Source of the DNA: Acidiferrum sp963764675
GTDB lineage: Bacteria > Acidobacteriota > Terriglobia > Acidiferrales > UBA7541
Assembly: GCA_963764675.1 (NCBI GenBank)
Contig: CAVXTQ010000001.1
Span: 310,001 to 374,000 of the forward strand
Reading direction: 5' to 3'
DNA length: 64,000 nucleotides
Shown: positions 26,535-35,247 of the stretch, one piece after another
Position numbering within the stretch: position 1 is the stretch's first letter
How the letters are laid out: each line of letters starts with the position of its first letter
The notes under the pieces: model-generated
The model's database searches: none
What the model was told of the DNA's origin: nothing
What the model saw: the letters and a program-made list of their open reading frames with translations, nothing else
Translations under genes and position numbers: made by a program

Positions 26535-26850
26535 TCAACTACCGGGAGTAATAACGTACACGGCCTGCGCCCGCTTCTTCACGTAGTCGGTGTCCATGTA
26601 ATTGTAGCCGCCGTCTCCCGAGCACGCTCCCCAGCTATTCTCGAGGATGAAATACCCCGACCCCAGTGCGAGACCGGGGGCCCACAGGGGGTGCGGGCAT
26701 TGTCGCGGCCACGTCCGCGTTAGCGATGTAACCGATAACATGAATATTGTGCCCGCCGACATCCGTAGTCAGGTCGCCTCCCGGGCTATTCTCGCTCCGT
26801 CGAATTTTTAATTCCGTAAGGGGAGGTTTAAGCTCTGGGCTCTGTCCCAA
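26535..26850 (-). pseudogene. Fragment of papain-like (C1A) cysteine protease with a frameshift
   Basis: Reading leftwards from 26850, one frame gives GGHNIHVIGYIANADVA, the active-site His block of C1A peptidases. After a shift near 26660-26700, within G-rich sequence, another frame gives GSGYFILENSWGACSGDGGYNY and DYVKKRAQAVYVI, the active-site Asn (NSWG) block and the usual C-terminus. Joined, they make a continuous C-terminal third of a bacterial C1A peptidase. The catalytic Cys and N-terminal two thirds are absent; the sequence upstream belongs to the M28 peptidase promoter. A decayed gene. Confidence 0.75.
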
Positions 26851-26965
26851 GCCGCCACTGGGTTGTTTGGACTGTCCGAATCGGGAATCCCGGATACAAT
26901 GCCATTCGCTCTCATGCCCCTAGGACGACCACAATACGACCCACGCTCGACAGGAGTTTTATGCA

Positions 26966-28666
26966 ATGAAAGCTCGCCTATGCGTATGGATCTGCCTTTT
27001 GTTTTTTTCTCCCGCGCTGTTTGCTCAGCAAGTCAGTCCGTCGGATCTTGCCGCCACAGAAGCGGCCATGAAAACGATTCGAGGCGATGCCATCCGCGCC
27101 CACATGCGTTTCCTTGCCGACAGCTTGCTGGAAGGCCGCGCTCCCGACTCGCCTGGTTACCAGATCGCAGCTCGCTACGTTGCGACGGAACTCGAGGCCA
27201 TGGGTCTGCGCCCTGGCGGCCTGAATGGTACGTGGTTCCAGCAGGTGCCGCTCCGCAAGGCCGTGCTCGATACTTCGAAGAGCTCGATGGTGCTGGTCGC
27301 CAACGGAGCGGGGTCGAACAACAAAGAACAAAACCTGGTCGATGCTAAGGACTATGTCTTGATCGGCGACGTGACTCATGCGAGGAACAATCTGGACGCT
27401 CCGATTGTCTTCGTGGGCTTCGGCGTGACCTCGCCCGAAGAGAAGTACGATGACTATTCGGGAATTGATGCGCGGGGGAAAATCGTACTCACGTTTTACG
27501 GCGCCCCGCCGCGTTTCTCGTCCACCGTGCGCGCTTACTATTCCGATGACATCGTGAAGACGAAAAACGCTCTCGCGCACGGCGCGGTCGCGATGCTTAG
27601 CACTATGCTCCCCGAGGATTCGAAGCGTTGGCCCTGGGACTGGGACGTTCCGCAATTCCGAATGGGCAGCACCAATTGGCTCGACAAAACCGGGACGCCG
27701 CACGATGCGTTTCCCTTAGGAGGGGTAGCACAATTTAGCGAATCCGGTGCCGCACTGGTGTTCGCTAACGCGCCGAAGACCTTGGAACAGGCCTTCGCGG
27801 CGGCGCGCTCGAGCCAACCCCAGGCCTTCCCGCTCGGGTGGAACTCGCGAATTCGCACCACGAGCACCGAAACCACCTACGAAAGCCCCAATATCATCGC
27901 TGAACTTGGGGGCTCCGATCCTGCGCTTCGCGATCAGTACGTCGTCTACACCGCGCACGTGGATCATCTGGGGATATGCCCGCCAATCGACGGCGACAAC
28001 GTCTGCCATGGCGCGCTTGACAATGCATCGGGTACTGCAACTCTTCTCGAGATCGCGCGAGCCTACACCAGTCTTCCGCGGCCGCCGCGACGCTCGGTGC
28101 TCTTCGTTTTTGTCACTGGGGAAGAAATGGGTCTGTTGGGCTCGGACTACTTCGCTCACGCCCCGACGGTCCCGCTGAACAAGATCGTCGCCAACGTGAA
28201 TATCGATGGTGCTCCGGGCCTGCTGTTTTCCATGAAAGATGTCGTCGCCATGGGTGCGGAACATTCCAGCATCGACAAAGACGCGGAATCAGCCGCCGGA
28301 GAACTCGGCTACGCGCTCATTCCCGACCAAATGCCGGAAGAGGCCGGCTTCATTCGTAGCGACCAGTATTCCTTCGTGCTTCAAGGCGTTCCGGCCGTGA
28401 ATATTACGGATGGAGTCACGAGCACGGATCCGAAAATCAAGGGTCTTGCCCTCGAGAAAAGCTGGATGGTCACCCGCTATCACACACCTCTCGATAATAT
28501 GGATCAGCCTCTCGACTATGAATCCGGCGCGAAAGCGGCACGATTGAATTTTCTCGTGGGCTACAAACTCGCTCAGCGGGCCCGGCCGCCCGAGTGGAAT
28601 CAGGGAGATTTCTTCGGCACAAAGTTCGGGCCTCGGCACTCCGGTTCTGCCCCGGCTGGAAACTGA
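26966..28666 (+). CDS. Exported M28-family metallopeptidase with PA insert
   Basis: 566 residues. ATG 26966 with AGGAG at 26951-26955. A signal peptide ends at LFAQQ. The cap/PA domain (about 140-300, APIVFVGFGVTSPEEKYDDYSGIDARGKIV) precedes and is inserted into the peptidase domain. The five zinc ligands of M28 can be seen: H331 in TAHVDHLG, D352 in GALDNASG, the E386/E387 pair in TGEEMGLLG, D414 in NVNIDG and the His of RYHTPLD (about 494). It should be a two-zinc aminopeptidase or carboxypeptidase acting in the periplasm on peptides. A single-gene unit, convergent with rpoD. Confidence 0.92.
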   Translation: MKARLCVWICLLFFSPALFAQQVSPSDLAATEAAMKTIRGDAIRAHMRFLADSLLEGRAPDSPGYQIAARYVATELEAMGLRPGGLNGTWFQQVPLRKAVLDTSKSSMVLVANGAGSNNKEQNLVDAKDYVLIGDVTHARNNLDAPIVFVGFGVTSPEEKYDDYSGIDARGKIVLTFYGAPPRFSSTVRAYYSDDIVKTKNALAHGAVAMLSTMLPEDSKRWPWDWDVPQFRMGSTNWLDKTGTPHDAFPLGGVAQFSESGAALVFANAPKTLEQAFAAARSSQPQAFPLGWNSRIRTTSTETTYESPNIIAELGGSDPALRDQYVVYTAHVDHLGICPPIDGDNVCHGALDNASGTATLLEIARAYTSLPRPPRRSVLFVFVTGEEMGLLGSDYFAHAPTVPLNKIVANVNIDGAPGLLFSMKDVVAMGAEHSSIDKDAESAAGELGYALIPDQMPEEAGFIRSDQYSFVLQGVPAVNITDGVTSTDPKIKGLALEKSWMVTRYHTPLDNMDQPLDYESGAKAARLNFLVGYKLAQRARPPEWNQGDFFGTKFGPRHSGSAPAGN

Positions 28667-28995
28667 AGAACGCTCCCACGCCAAGGATCGCGAGAATGCC
28701 TCCGTCGTGGTTTCCTCGTACCAGCAGTAATTCGCAAGGTGCAGGGGAGATTAAATCCCGATAAGTCGCATTGCCGGACAAGTGGTTTCTGTCCGATTTC
28801 ACTTGTCCGATAAGCGCCACCAGCGTGATCTTTCTCGACGACGTGATTCGCTTCTTCCGCGCGACGAAGGCAAGAGCGCCATTTTTCTTGGTAGCCGTCG
28901 GGAACAGCGCCAAGCACAAGCCCTAAGGCGTGAGCTCGAAAAGCCTAGATTTTCTGAAATCGAAGGCGGCCGCCGAGCTTCAGAGACTTCTTCTC
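28667..28995. other. Intergenic region between convergent genes
   Basis: 329 bp between the M28 stop and the rpoD stop. It holds repeat copy D (28757-28814) with a strong internal hairpin that could serve as a two-way terminator. No gene seen. Confidence 0.5.
28757..28814. repeat. REP-like repeat copy D, fullest copy, with internal hairpin
   Basis: The plus strand begins CCCGATAAGTCGCATTGCC. An exact inverted repeat GGACAAGTG (28772-28780) and CACTTGTCC (28800-28808) could form a hairpin, with further GTCCGATTT and CCGATAAG units. Parts of it recur at 2526-2577, 6609-6660, 16769-16796 and 9378-9425. Sited between convergent genes, a common place for REP-type elements. Confidence 0.6.
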
Positions 28996-30747
28996 TTAAC
29001 ATGCGCCTTCGATAAAAACTCGCAGTTGGCGCGAGCGCGACGGATGACGCAGTTTGCGCAACGCCTTCGCTTCGATCTGCCGGATGCGCTCGCGGGTCAC
29101 CGCGAACGATTGCCCCACTTGCTCAAGGGTGTGCTCGCCACGATCGTCCAGGCCAAAGCGCATCTGGATGATCTTCTCTTCGCGCGGAGTGAGCGTCTTC
29201 AGGAGTGACGCGGTGTGTTCCTTCAAGTCAAGGTGGATAACGGCGTCGGAAGGCGATACGACGGTCTTGTCCTCGATGAAATCGCCGAGGTGGGAATCTC
29301 CCTCATCTCCGATGGGCGTCTCGATCGAGAGGGGCTGCTGCGCGACCTTCTTCGTGCTGCGTACCTTGTCGACTGGGACGTCCATGCGCCTGGCGATCTC
29401 TTCGGAGGTCGGTTCGCGGCCGAGTTCCTGCACCAGTTGCCGGGTCGTGCGGGCCATCTTGTTGATCGCCTCAATCATGTGCACTGGGACGCGGATCGTC
29501 CGCGCCTGGTCGGCAATGGCGCGGGTGACGGCTTGACGAATCCACCAGGTGCCATACGTCGAGAATTTGTAACCGCGACGCCACTCAAATTTGTCGACCG
29601 CCTTCATGAGTCCGATGTTGCCTTCCTGGATCAAGTCTAAGAACTGAAGACCACGGCTGGTGTACTTCTTGGCGATCGATACAACCAATCGGAGGTTTGC
29701 CTCGGTGAGCTCTTTCTTTGCTTTTTCGGCGTCAGCCTCGCCGCGCAGGATGAGGGTTAGAGAACGCTTTAGAGACGGTAACCCGACCTCGCTCGATTGT
29801 GCGATCTCTTGCAGCTGCGAGCGGCGCGAGCGCAGTCCTTCGCGCGCTTCCGCGGAAGAATCTGCGCGACCGGCATCGGCGCGGCGTTCAAGCCGGACGG
29901 CTTCGCGCTCCAGGGAATGCAGACGTTCGACGGTGTGGCGCATCGTGTCGATCAGACGCTTCTTTTGAACGAGAGTAAAGTTCATCCCGCGAACCAGGAG
30001 CGACATTTGAATGCGTGTCCGAGCCAATCGCCGCCGCGTCCGCAGGTACGCACTCTTATTCGATCTTGCTGTGCGCGTGAGCCGCGCCGCCTGCCGGAGT
30101 CCTAGTTTGTAGAGGCCCTCGATTTTGTCGAAGATCTGGAGTGTGTCTCGCCTCTTGCCCTCCATGATTTCTTCCGTTATTTCTTCCTCGTCGAACCGCA
30201 CGATTTCCTCAATCGACCGAGCGCGCTTGCGAAGATCTCCGCCAGTAGCCAGCAGTTCTTTGAGGACGATCGGCGAGCGAGAGACGGTTTTGAAGACCAG
30301 CAGGTGCCCGCGCTCGATGCGCTTGGCAATAGCCACCTCGGCCTCGCGCTTCAACAACGGAACGGTGCCCATCTCCCGCAAGTACATTCTGATGGGGTCG
30401 CTGTTTTTGTCGAGAGCGCCGGGCGTCAGGTCGAGGTCGGAATCGTCGCTATCCGTGGCTGTCTTAGACTCGACTTCGGGTTGTTCCGCGGCTTTATAGC
30501 CTGCACGGGCAGCCTGAGCTGACGAGGCATCTTCATAAATCCCGATTCCGTGGCCCGCCAAGATCGAGATAAGACTCTCCACCTCTTCGAGCGATTGCGC
30601 ATCTGCCGGGAGGATGTCATTCACATCGTCATGGAGCAGATAACCACGTTTCTTGCCCAGGCTAATGAGGTTGAGGACGCAATCCGTCTGTTCGTCAAGG
30701 ATGAATGACAAAAGCTTGCCCCCAAGATTAAGCAGTCGAGTTTGCAC
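28996..30747 (-). CDS. rpoD: RNA polymerase primary-type sigma factor RpoD/SigA
   Basis: 583 residues. Region 1.1 (GKKRGYLLHDDVNDILPADA), region 1.2 (DPIRMYLREMGTVPLL), a non-conserved acidic/helical insert (about 165-320), region 2 (RLVVSIAKKYTSRGLQFLDLIQEGN, KFEWRRGYKFSTYGTWWIRQA), region 3 (EPTSEEIARRMDVPVDKV, PIGDEGDSHLGDFIEDK) and region 4 (LTPREEKIIQMRFGLDD, LEQVGQSFAVTRERIRQIEAKALRKLR) are all present. It directs core polymerase to -10/-35 promoters. The longest start is GTG 30747; a later start is possible as the ribosome site is weak. Whether it is the sole housekeeping factor or a second RpoD copy cannot be told from the window. Confidence 0.93.
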   Translation of the reverse strand: MQTRLLNLGGKLLSFILDEQTDCVLNLISLGKKRGYLLHDDVNDILPADAQSLEEVESLISILAGHGIGIYEDASSAQAARAGYKAAEQPEVESKTATDSDDSDLDLTPGALDKNSDPIRMYLREMGTVPLLKREAEVAIAKRIERGHLLVFKTVSRSPIVLKELLATGGDLRKRARSIEEIVRFDEEEITEEIMEGKRRDTLQIFDKIEGLYKLGLRQAARLTRTARSNKSAYLRTRRRLARTRIQMSLLVRGMNFTLVQKKRLIDTMRHTVERLHSLEREAVRLERRADAGRADSSAEAREGLRSRRSQLQEIAQSSEVGLPSLKRSLTLILRGEADAEKAKKELTEANLRLVVSIAKKYTSRGLQFLDLIQEGNIGLMKAVDKFEWRRGYKFSTYGTWWIRQAVTRAIADQARTIRVPVHMIEAINKMARTTRQLVQELGREPTSEEIARRMDVPVDKVRSTKKVAQQPLSIETPIGDEGDSHLGDFIEDKTVVSPSDAVIHLDLKEHTASLLKTLTPREEKIIQMRFGLDDRGEHTLEQVGQSFAVTRERIRQIEAKALRKLRHPSRSRQLRVFIEGAC

Positions 30748-30981
30748 TGCCCAAGTGCGCTGTGACGCGGATTGTCTCTAATTCTTGCTCTACCTAGCGA
30801 GTTCTCGTTCCTGCTCGGGATGGCCATTCGAAGTCCGGCCAAGCGAGAAGACACTGAATGCTGCCGTGCGCCAACGCGATGCTCGAATCAGCCGCGCCGC
30901 AGCGGAGATTGATGGTGTCCGCGCCCGGCGCCACCGTATATGGGCAGCATTGTCGTCAGGGAGCCCCAGGAACGGCTGGCA

Positions 30982-32601
30982 TTAATAATTGCCGCCATGG
31001 CCTGCGCCAGCTGCGGCCATTTTTTCCTCATCCTTGTAGTCGGCGATCAAGACTTCGGTAGTCAGCATCAGTGAGACGATGGACGCAGCGTTCTGTAGTG
31101 CGAGACGCGTGACCTTCGCCGGATCAATCACCCCGGCCTTAACCATGTCGCCGAACTCACCGGTCTCCGCGTTAAAACCGAAGCTTTCATCTTTCGATTC
31201 GCGCACGCGCCCGACAACAAGTGCGCCCTCGTGTCCGGCGTTTTCGGCGATCTGGCGAATTGGTTCTTCGAGTGCGCGCTTCACGATGTTCACGCCAACG
31301 GCTTCGTCGTCGTGGAGCTTAAGCTTATCTAGAGCGGGCAAGCAGCGCAGAAGAGCGGTGCCGCCTCCTGAGACGATGCCTTCCTCAACTGCGGCACGGG
31401 TGGCGTGCATGGCGTCCTCGACGCGAGCCTTCTTTTCCTTCAGCTCGGTTTCGGTGGCCGCGCCGACCTTAATTACGGCGACGCCGCCGACAAGCTTGGC
31501 CAAGCGCTCTTGCAGCTTCTCCTTGTCATAGTCCGAGGAGGTGTCTTCGATCTGCACGCGGAGTTGCTTGATGCGGCCTTCGATCTCTGTGGCCTTGCCG
31601 GCGCCAGCGACGATCGTGGTGTTGTCCTTGTCGATGGTCACTTTCTTGGCGCGGCCGAGGTCCTCAAATTTCACATTTTCGAGTTTGATGCCGAGGTCCT
31701 CGGTGATGGCCTTGCCGCCAGTCAGAACGGCAATGTCCTCCAGCATGGCCTTGCGGCGGTCGCCGAAGCCAGGGGCTTTCACCGCAGCGCACTGTAGCGT
31801 GCCGCGCAGCTTATTCACCACCAGGGTCGCCAGCGCTTCGCCGTCGACTTCCTCAGCAATGATGAGGAGCGGCTTGCCCGCCTTGGCGGTCTGTTCGAGC
31901 AACGGCAGCAGGTCCTTCATCGAGCTGATCTTCTTCTCATGAATCAAGATGCTGACATCCTCGAGGGCGCACTCCATGCGTTCCGGATCGGTGACGAAGT
32001 ACGGCGAGAGGTAGCCGCGGTCGAACTGCATGCCTTCGACCACTTCCAGCGTGGTCTCCATCGTTTTGGATTCTTCGACGGTGATGACGCCGTCTTTACC
32101 TACCTTCTTCATCGCTTCGGCGATGATGTTGCCAACCTGCTTGTCGGTGTTGGCGCTAATTGTGCCGACCTGCGCGATCATGTCGCCCTTCACCTCGCGG
32201 GAGAATCTTTTGATCTCAGCCACGGCAACTTCCACGGCCTTGTCGATGCCGCGTTTGAGCGCCATCGGGCTCGCGCCCGCGGCCACCGTTCGCACCCCCT
32301 CACGGAAGATGGCTTGTGCCAGAACAGTCGCGGTAGTGGTGCCGTCGCCGGCCACATCGGAAGTCTTGGACGCAACCTCACGCACCATCTGTGCTCCCAT
32401 GTTCTCGAGCGGGTCTTGGAGCTCGATCTCTTTCGCCACCGTCACGCCGTCTTTTGTGATGATGGGTGCCCCGAACTTCTTCTCGATCACCGCATTGCGC
32501 CCTTTCGGACCGAGCGTGATCTTTACCGCGTCAGCCAAGATGTTGACGCCGCGGAGGATTGCTTGACGCGAATTCTCACCAGTTACAATTTGTTTTGCCA
32601 T
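30982..32601 (-). CDS. groL: Chaperonin GroEL (60 kDa)
   Basis: 539 residues, standard length. Signature motifs: LADAVKITLGPKGRNAVIEKKFG, DGVTVAKEIEL, VASKTSDVAGDGTTTATVLAQAI (ATP-binding GDGTT), GMQFDRGYLSPYFVTD and AAVEEGIVSGGGTALLR. It forms the tetradecameric cage that folds proteins with GroES and ATP. The C-terminus ends AAGAGHGGNY instead of a GGM repeat tail, a trait of some extra GroEL copies. It follows groES by 63 bp in the same operon. Confidence 0.97.
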   Translation of the reverse strand: MAKQIVTGENSRQAILRGVNILADAVKITLGPKGRNAVIEKKFGAPIITKDGVTVAKEIELQDPLENMGAQMVREVASKTSDVAGDGTTTATVLAQAIFREGVRTVAAGASPMALKRGIDKAVEVAVAEIKRFSREVKGDMIAQVGTISANTDKQVGNIIAEAMKKVGKDGVITVEESKTMETTLEVVEGMQFDRGYLSPYFVTDPERMECALEDVSILIHEKKISSMKDLLPLLEQTAKAGKPLLIIAEEVDGEALATLVVNKLRGTLQCAAVKAPGFGDRRKAMLEDIAVLTGGKAITEDLGIKLENVKFEDLGRAKKVTIDKDNTTIVAGAGKATEIEGRIKQLRVQIEDTSSDYDKEKLQERLAKLVGGVAVIKVGAATETELKEKKARVEDAMHATRAAVEEGIVSGGGTALLRCLPALDKLKLHDDEAVGVNIVKRALEEPIRQIAENAGHEGALVVGRVRESKDESFGFNAETGEFGDMVKAGVIDPAKVTRLALQNAASIVSLMLTTEVLIADYKDEEKMAAAGAGHGGNY

Positions 32602-32664
32602 TAGATTCCACCCTCCCGGGTGATCGCACTTTCGACTCCATCCGAGATTTTCGGATTGGAGACA

Positions 32665-32985
32665 CTACTTCTTGCCGGATGCCGCTTTGGCCATTCCGCT
32701 GAACTTCCCCAGGATTTCCTCCTCGCGGAGAATCATGTACTCCTGGTCGTTGATTTTGATGTCGTTGCCGGTGTATTTACCGAACAAGATTCGGTCACCC
32801 ACCTTCACGTCGAGCGGTACACGATGGCCCTTTTCCATCTTGCCAGCTCCGATGGCCATCACCTCGCCCTCTTGAGGCTTTTCTTTAGCCGTATCGGGGA
32901 TAATGATCCCGCCTTTCGCGGTTTCCTTCTCTTCCAACCTCCGCACCAGCACGCGGTCATGTAACGGGGTAATGTGTACAGTCAT
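32665..32985 (-). CDS. groS: Co-chaperonin GroES
   Basis: 106 residues. PLHDRVLVRRLEEKETAKGGIIIPDTAKEKPQEGEV holds the mobile loop (ETAKGGIIIPDTA) that contacts GroEL, then VGDRILFGKYTGNDIKI and EYMILREEEILG. It is slightly longer than usual (about 97) owing to the C-terminal tail KFSGMAKAASGKK. It caps the GroEL ring. No CIRCE element (TTAGCACTC with its inverted partner) is seen in the 75 bp upstream, so control may not be through HrcA. Confidence 0.96.
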   Translation of the reverse strand: MTVHITPLHDRVLVRRLEEKETAKGGIIIPDTAKEKPQEGEVMAIGAGKMEKGHRVPLDVKVGDRILFGKYTGNDIKINDQEYMILREEEILGKFSGMAKAASGKK

Positions 32986-33105
32986 TCTAACCCTCCCTCA
33001 AACCATTCTCTAGACTCTGCTGAGACCTGATTCCAACGACTTGATGCGGCAACTATGGTCGAAGATCTCTCACCAATTCCTAAGAACTCGAAATCAGAGT
33101 CCTTG

Positions 33106-33540
33106 TTACTTTGTGGCAACTTCTCCGGATGGAGCGGCAGCAGCTACGCTCAAAACAAAGTTTCTTGCAGGGACCAGCCCAACACGCTGTTGAATGTGTC
33201 TCGAATGGGCGGTGACGCTCAGGAAAGGAATGCCGCAGAACCGTTTCGCAACAACCTCTGTAATTTCGAGAGAGTTAGACTGCTGCTCCTCGCGTCTCGC
33301 CAGGATGCTCTTCACGGCCCTGCGCACTGTTCCTGGCCGATTGCGACCGAAAACGGTTGCCTTCATCGCGCCCGCCAGGTAGAAAAAGTACCACTTCGCA
33401 CGCTCGATATTTCGGGCCAGAGTAGAGCGATCGAGATTCCGGACGACTCGCCAGCCAGGCAAGAAAGCATCACTCTCGATCGAAACGTTCTCCGGCAAAG
33501 GCGTGTTGTCCCTTATGAAGATGCTCTCGCTGTTGTTCAT
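33106..33540 (-). CDS. Conserved acidobacterial protein of unknown function
   Basis: 144 residues, predicted cytoplasmic. LPGWRVVRNLDRSTLARNIERAKWYFFYLAGAMKATVFG then NSLEITEVVAKRFCGIPFLSVTAHSRHIQQ. I recall similar proteins, with the motif pattern W.FF.AG and SAHSRHIQ, from other acidobacterial genomes, but no function is known to me. It lies upstream of groES on the same strand with a 120-bp gap, so it may or may not share a transcript. Confidence 0.7.
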   Translation of the reverse strand: MNNSESIFIRDNTPLPENVSIESDAFLPGWRVVRNLDRSTLARNIERAKWYFFYLAGAMKATVFGRNRPGTVRRAVKSILARREEQQSNSLEITEVVAKRFCGIPFLSVTAHSRHIQQRVGLVPARNFVLSVAAAAPSGEVATK

Positions 33541-33696
33541 GTGTGACGTTGCGCTTTCTATGTTTCGCCCTTAAGAGCTTTCCCAGCCACCCATCCGGCG
33601 AAAATCCAAGGCGGTAGATACATATGTCCTCGTGGCCGGATCGCGCGGTATGAGAGGGGGCAGATCTGGCTTGCCCCCAGAAGACATTCGAGTGGC

Positions 33697-34020
33697 CTAG
33701 GCGCCTACGGCAAGAACGGCAGAATTGTGAAACGTGGAATTAAGGACTTCGTAGGTCTGGACTCGAGCCGTACCTTCCATGACCGACGCCAGAAGTTTTG
33801 TGACCTCCGGGTACCCGCCCCGGTTGTAGGCTTCCGCGTTTTCAGCGGTCTCCCACAAGCTGAAGGCATGCACTTCTTTCCCGCTCGGGTAAAGGAAGGT
33901 GATTTCGTCCAGGAATCCCTTCTGCTTGCGCAACAAAGGGACAATTTCGCTCTCTATTTTCTTTTTGAATTCCGCAGCCCCGTTGGGCTTCAGGTGCATC
34001 GATACTTTGCGTGCAAACAT
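33697..34020 (-). CDS. ABM-like dimeric alpha/beta-barrel protein
   Basis: 107 residues, with AAGGAG just upstream of ATG 34020. MFARKVSMHLKPNGAAEFKKKIESEIVPLLRKQKGFLDEITF and HAFSLWETAENAEAYNRGGYPEVTKLLASVMEG match the antibiotic-biosynthesis-monooxygenase fold: strand, helix, G(F)-L/D strand, W..... and C-terminal helix. Such small proteins act as dimers in quinone or haem oxidation, or with no cofactor; the substrate is not known here. It is divergent from the XRE operon, sharing the promoter region with two matching palindromes. Confidence 0.75.
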   Translation of the reverse strand: MFARKVSMHLKPNGAAEFKKKIESEIVPLLRKQKGFLDEITFLYPSGKEVHAFSLWETAENAEAYNRGGYPEVTKLLASVMEGTARVQTYEVLNSTFHNSAVLAVGA

Positions 34021-34099
34021 GTGATTCTCCTTGGCTGGTCGCCCTGAGGAGTCAGATAACCTCTAGCCGTTAGGGCAGCCTGAAGACTCTGTTACGTAC

Positions 34100-34117
34100 T
34101 TAACCATATTGAGTTAA
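34100..34117. promoter_or_regulatory. Operator-like palindrome 1
   Basis: TTAACCATATTGAGTTAA: outer arms TTAAC and GTTAA in dyad. The same pattern recurs 61 bp downstream. It lies 80 bp from the divergent ABM-like gene start and 78 bp before the XRE gene start. Confidence 0.6.
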
Positions 34118-34121
34118 TTCA

Positions 34122-34135
34122 CTTGACCTGTCAAG
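34122..34135. promoter_or_regulatory. CTTGAC/GTCAAG palindrome between the two operators
   Basis: CTTGAC and GTCAAG arms separated by CT. The TTGACC core could be the -35 box of a promoter reading towards the XRE gene, which would put both operator-like sites around the promoter. Confidence 0.45.
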
Positions 34136-34160
34136 CGGAATCAGCCAGCATATTCATGGC

Positions 34161-34178
34161 TTAATCATGGATAGTTAA
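34161..34178. promoter_or_regulatory. Operator-like palindrome 2
   Basis: TTAATCATGGATAGTTAA matches palindrome 1 at 13 of 18 positions, with shared consensus TTAAyCAT and AGTTAA ends. It ends 17 bp before the XRE start codon and just upstream of its ribosome site (CGGAGG, 34184-34189), as expected of an autorepressor operator. Confidence 0.6.
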
Positions 34179-34194
34179 GCATTCGGAGGCGCTC

Positions 34195-35247
34195 GTGGAC
34201 GTTTGCGTGGTGATCAAACAACGGCTGCAAGAATTGGGCCTGGAGCAAAGAGACTTGGCAGCCGCCGCCCAGGTGACCGAATCCTACATTTCCCAACTGC
34301 TGACTCGCAAGAAACTGCCCCCTGCGCCCGGCCGTACGGACATTTACGACAAGCTGGGAAGGTTCCTGAAACTCCCGAGCGGAAAACTCGCAAAGCTTGC
34401 CGAGCACCAGCGCAACGAAGAATTGAAGCGCAACCTGGTGAGCGCGCCCGCGCCGTTGTTCAAGGAAGTGCGGGACTTGATTCTTCAGAAATGCCGCCCC
34501 GGCAAACAAGAGGAAATGCGCGCGATTTTCGAGCAACACCCGTTCGGCGAACTCGAACGCCTCGTCACACAAAAGCTCCTGGATGTGGTCAAAGGAGTGG
34601 CGAGAAACGAGTTAGAGAGCGAAACGTGGCTGCGCTCCGTGGCCCGCATCGGCGGCCGAAGTTACGAAGCGATGCGCGTCAGCATTCTCGACTTTCTGGA
34701 CACGGACGCCTTTAACCTTTCCCCTGAGAACTGTGCTTCCTTTCTGGATCCTCTAATCGAATCCTGGGACATCGACCTTCCGACCTTTGGCATGGAAATC
34801 GTGCTAAATCAGAGACTGATTCCGGGGCACGCTAAGAAAATTGAGTTCGTCGAAACCGAACTCGCCCAACCTGAGGAAGAAGCGGCGCTGAGAGAATTTC
34901 TTCGATCCGAGTCCGCGAGCAGCGATGTCACTGAGGAGGAGATCGAGTTTCTAAAGAAGCTGCACTTCAAGGGAAAGCATCCGACGCCGCTCTACTACTA
35001 CCGCGAATTGCAGAACCTTAGGGATCCCCTCCATTTTCATGCACCCAAGACCCAAGCGGTGCGAAAAAAGACGCTGGGCCAGTCCCAGCCGAAAGGGTCC
35101 ATTGCCCCGATGCACACCTATGTCGAGGCTAGTGGCATTGAGAAACAACTACAGCTCGACGGCCGAAAAAAGGCAATACGCCGCTGGGCAGGAAACAGAG
35201 GCGGGCGGGGCAAAAAAGCAAAAGGTAAAACTGTAGGCGTCAAGTGA
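34195..35247 (+). CDS. XRE-family regulator with long C-terminal region
   Basis: 350 residues from GTG 34195. An N-terminal helix-turn-helix (about 6-60) reads IKQRLQELGLEQRDLAAAAQV, TESYISQLLTRKKLPP. The rest (about 75-300) is helical and acidic with no recognised enzyme motif; no HExxH metallopeptidase site as in ImmA/IrrE fusions. The tail (about 325-350) is very basic (RKKAIRRWAGNRGGRGKKAKGKT). It probably binds the paired palindromes in its own promoter. Its stop overlaps the next gene by 4 bp (GTGA), so the pair are co-expressed in defined ratio. Confidence 0.8.
   Translation: MDVCVVIKQRLQELGLEQRDLAAAAQVTESYISQLLTRKKLPPAPGRTDIYDKLGRFLKLPSGKLAKLAEHQRNEELKRNLVSAPAPLFKEVRDLILQKCRPGKQEEMRAIFEQHPFGELERLVTQKLLDVVKGVARNELESETWLRSVARIGGRSYEAMRVSILDFLDTDAFNLSPENCASFLDPLIESWDIDLPTFGMEIVLNQRLIPGHAKKIEFVETELAQPEEEAALREFLRSESASSDVTEEEIEFLKKLHFKGKHPTPLYYYRELQNLRDPLHFHAPKTQAVRKKTLGQSQPKGSIAPMHTYVEASGIEKQLQLDGRKKAIRRWAGNRGGRGKKAKGKTVGVK

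Noticed and set aside
32986..33060. CIRCE element before groES
   Set aside because: Looked for TTAGCACTC and its inverted partner; not present.
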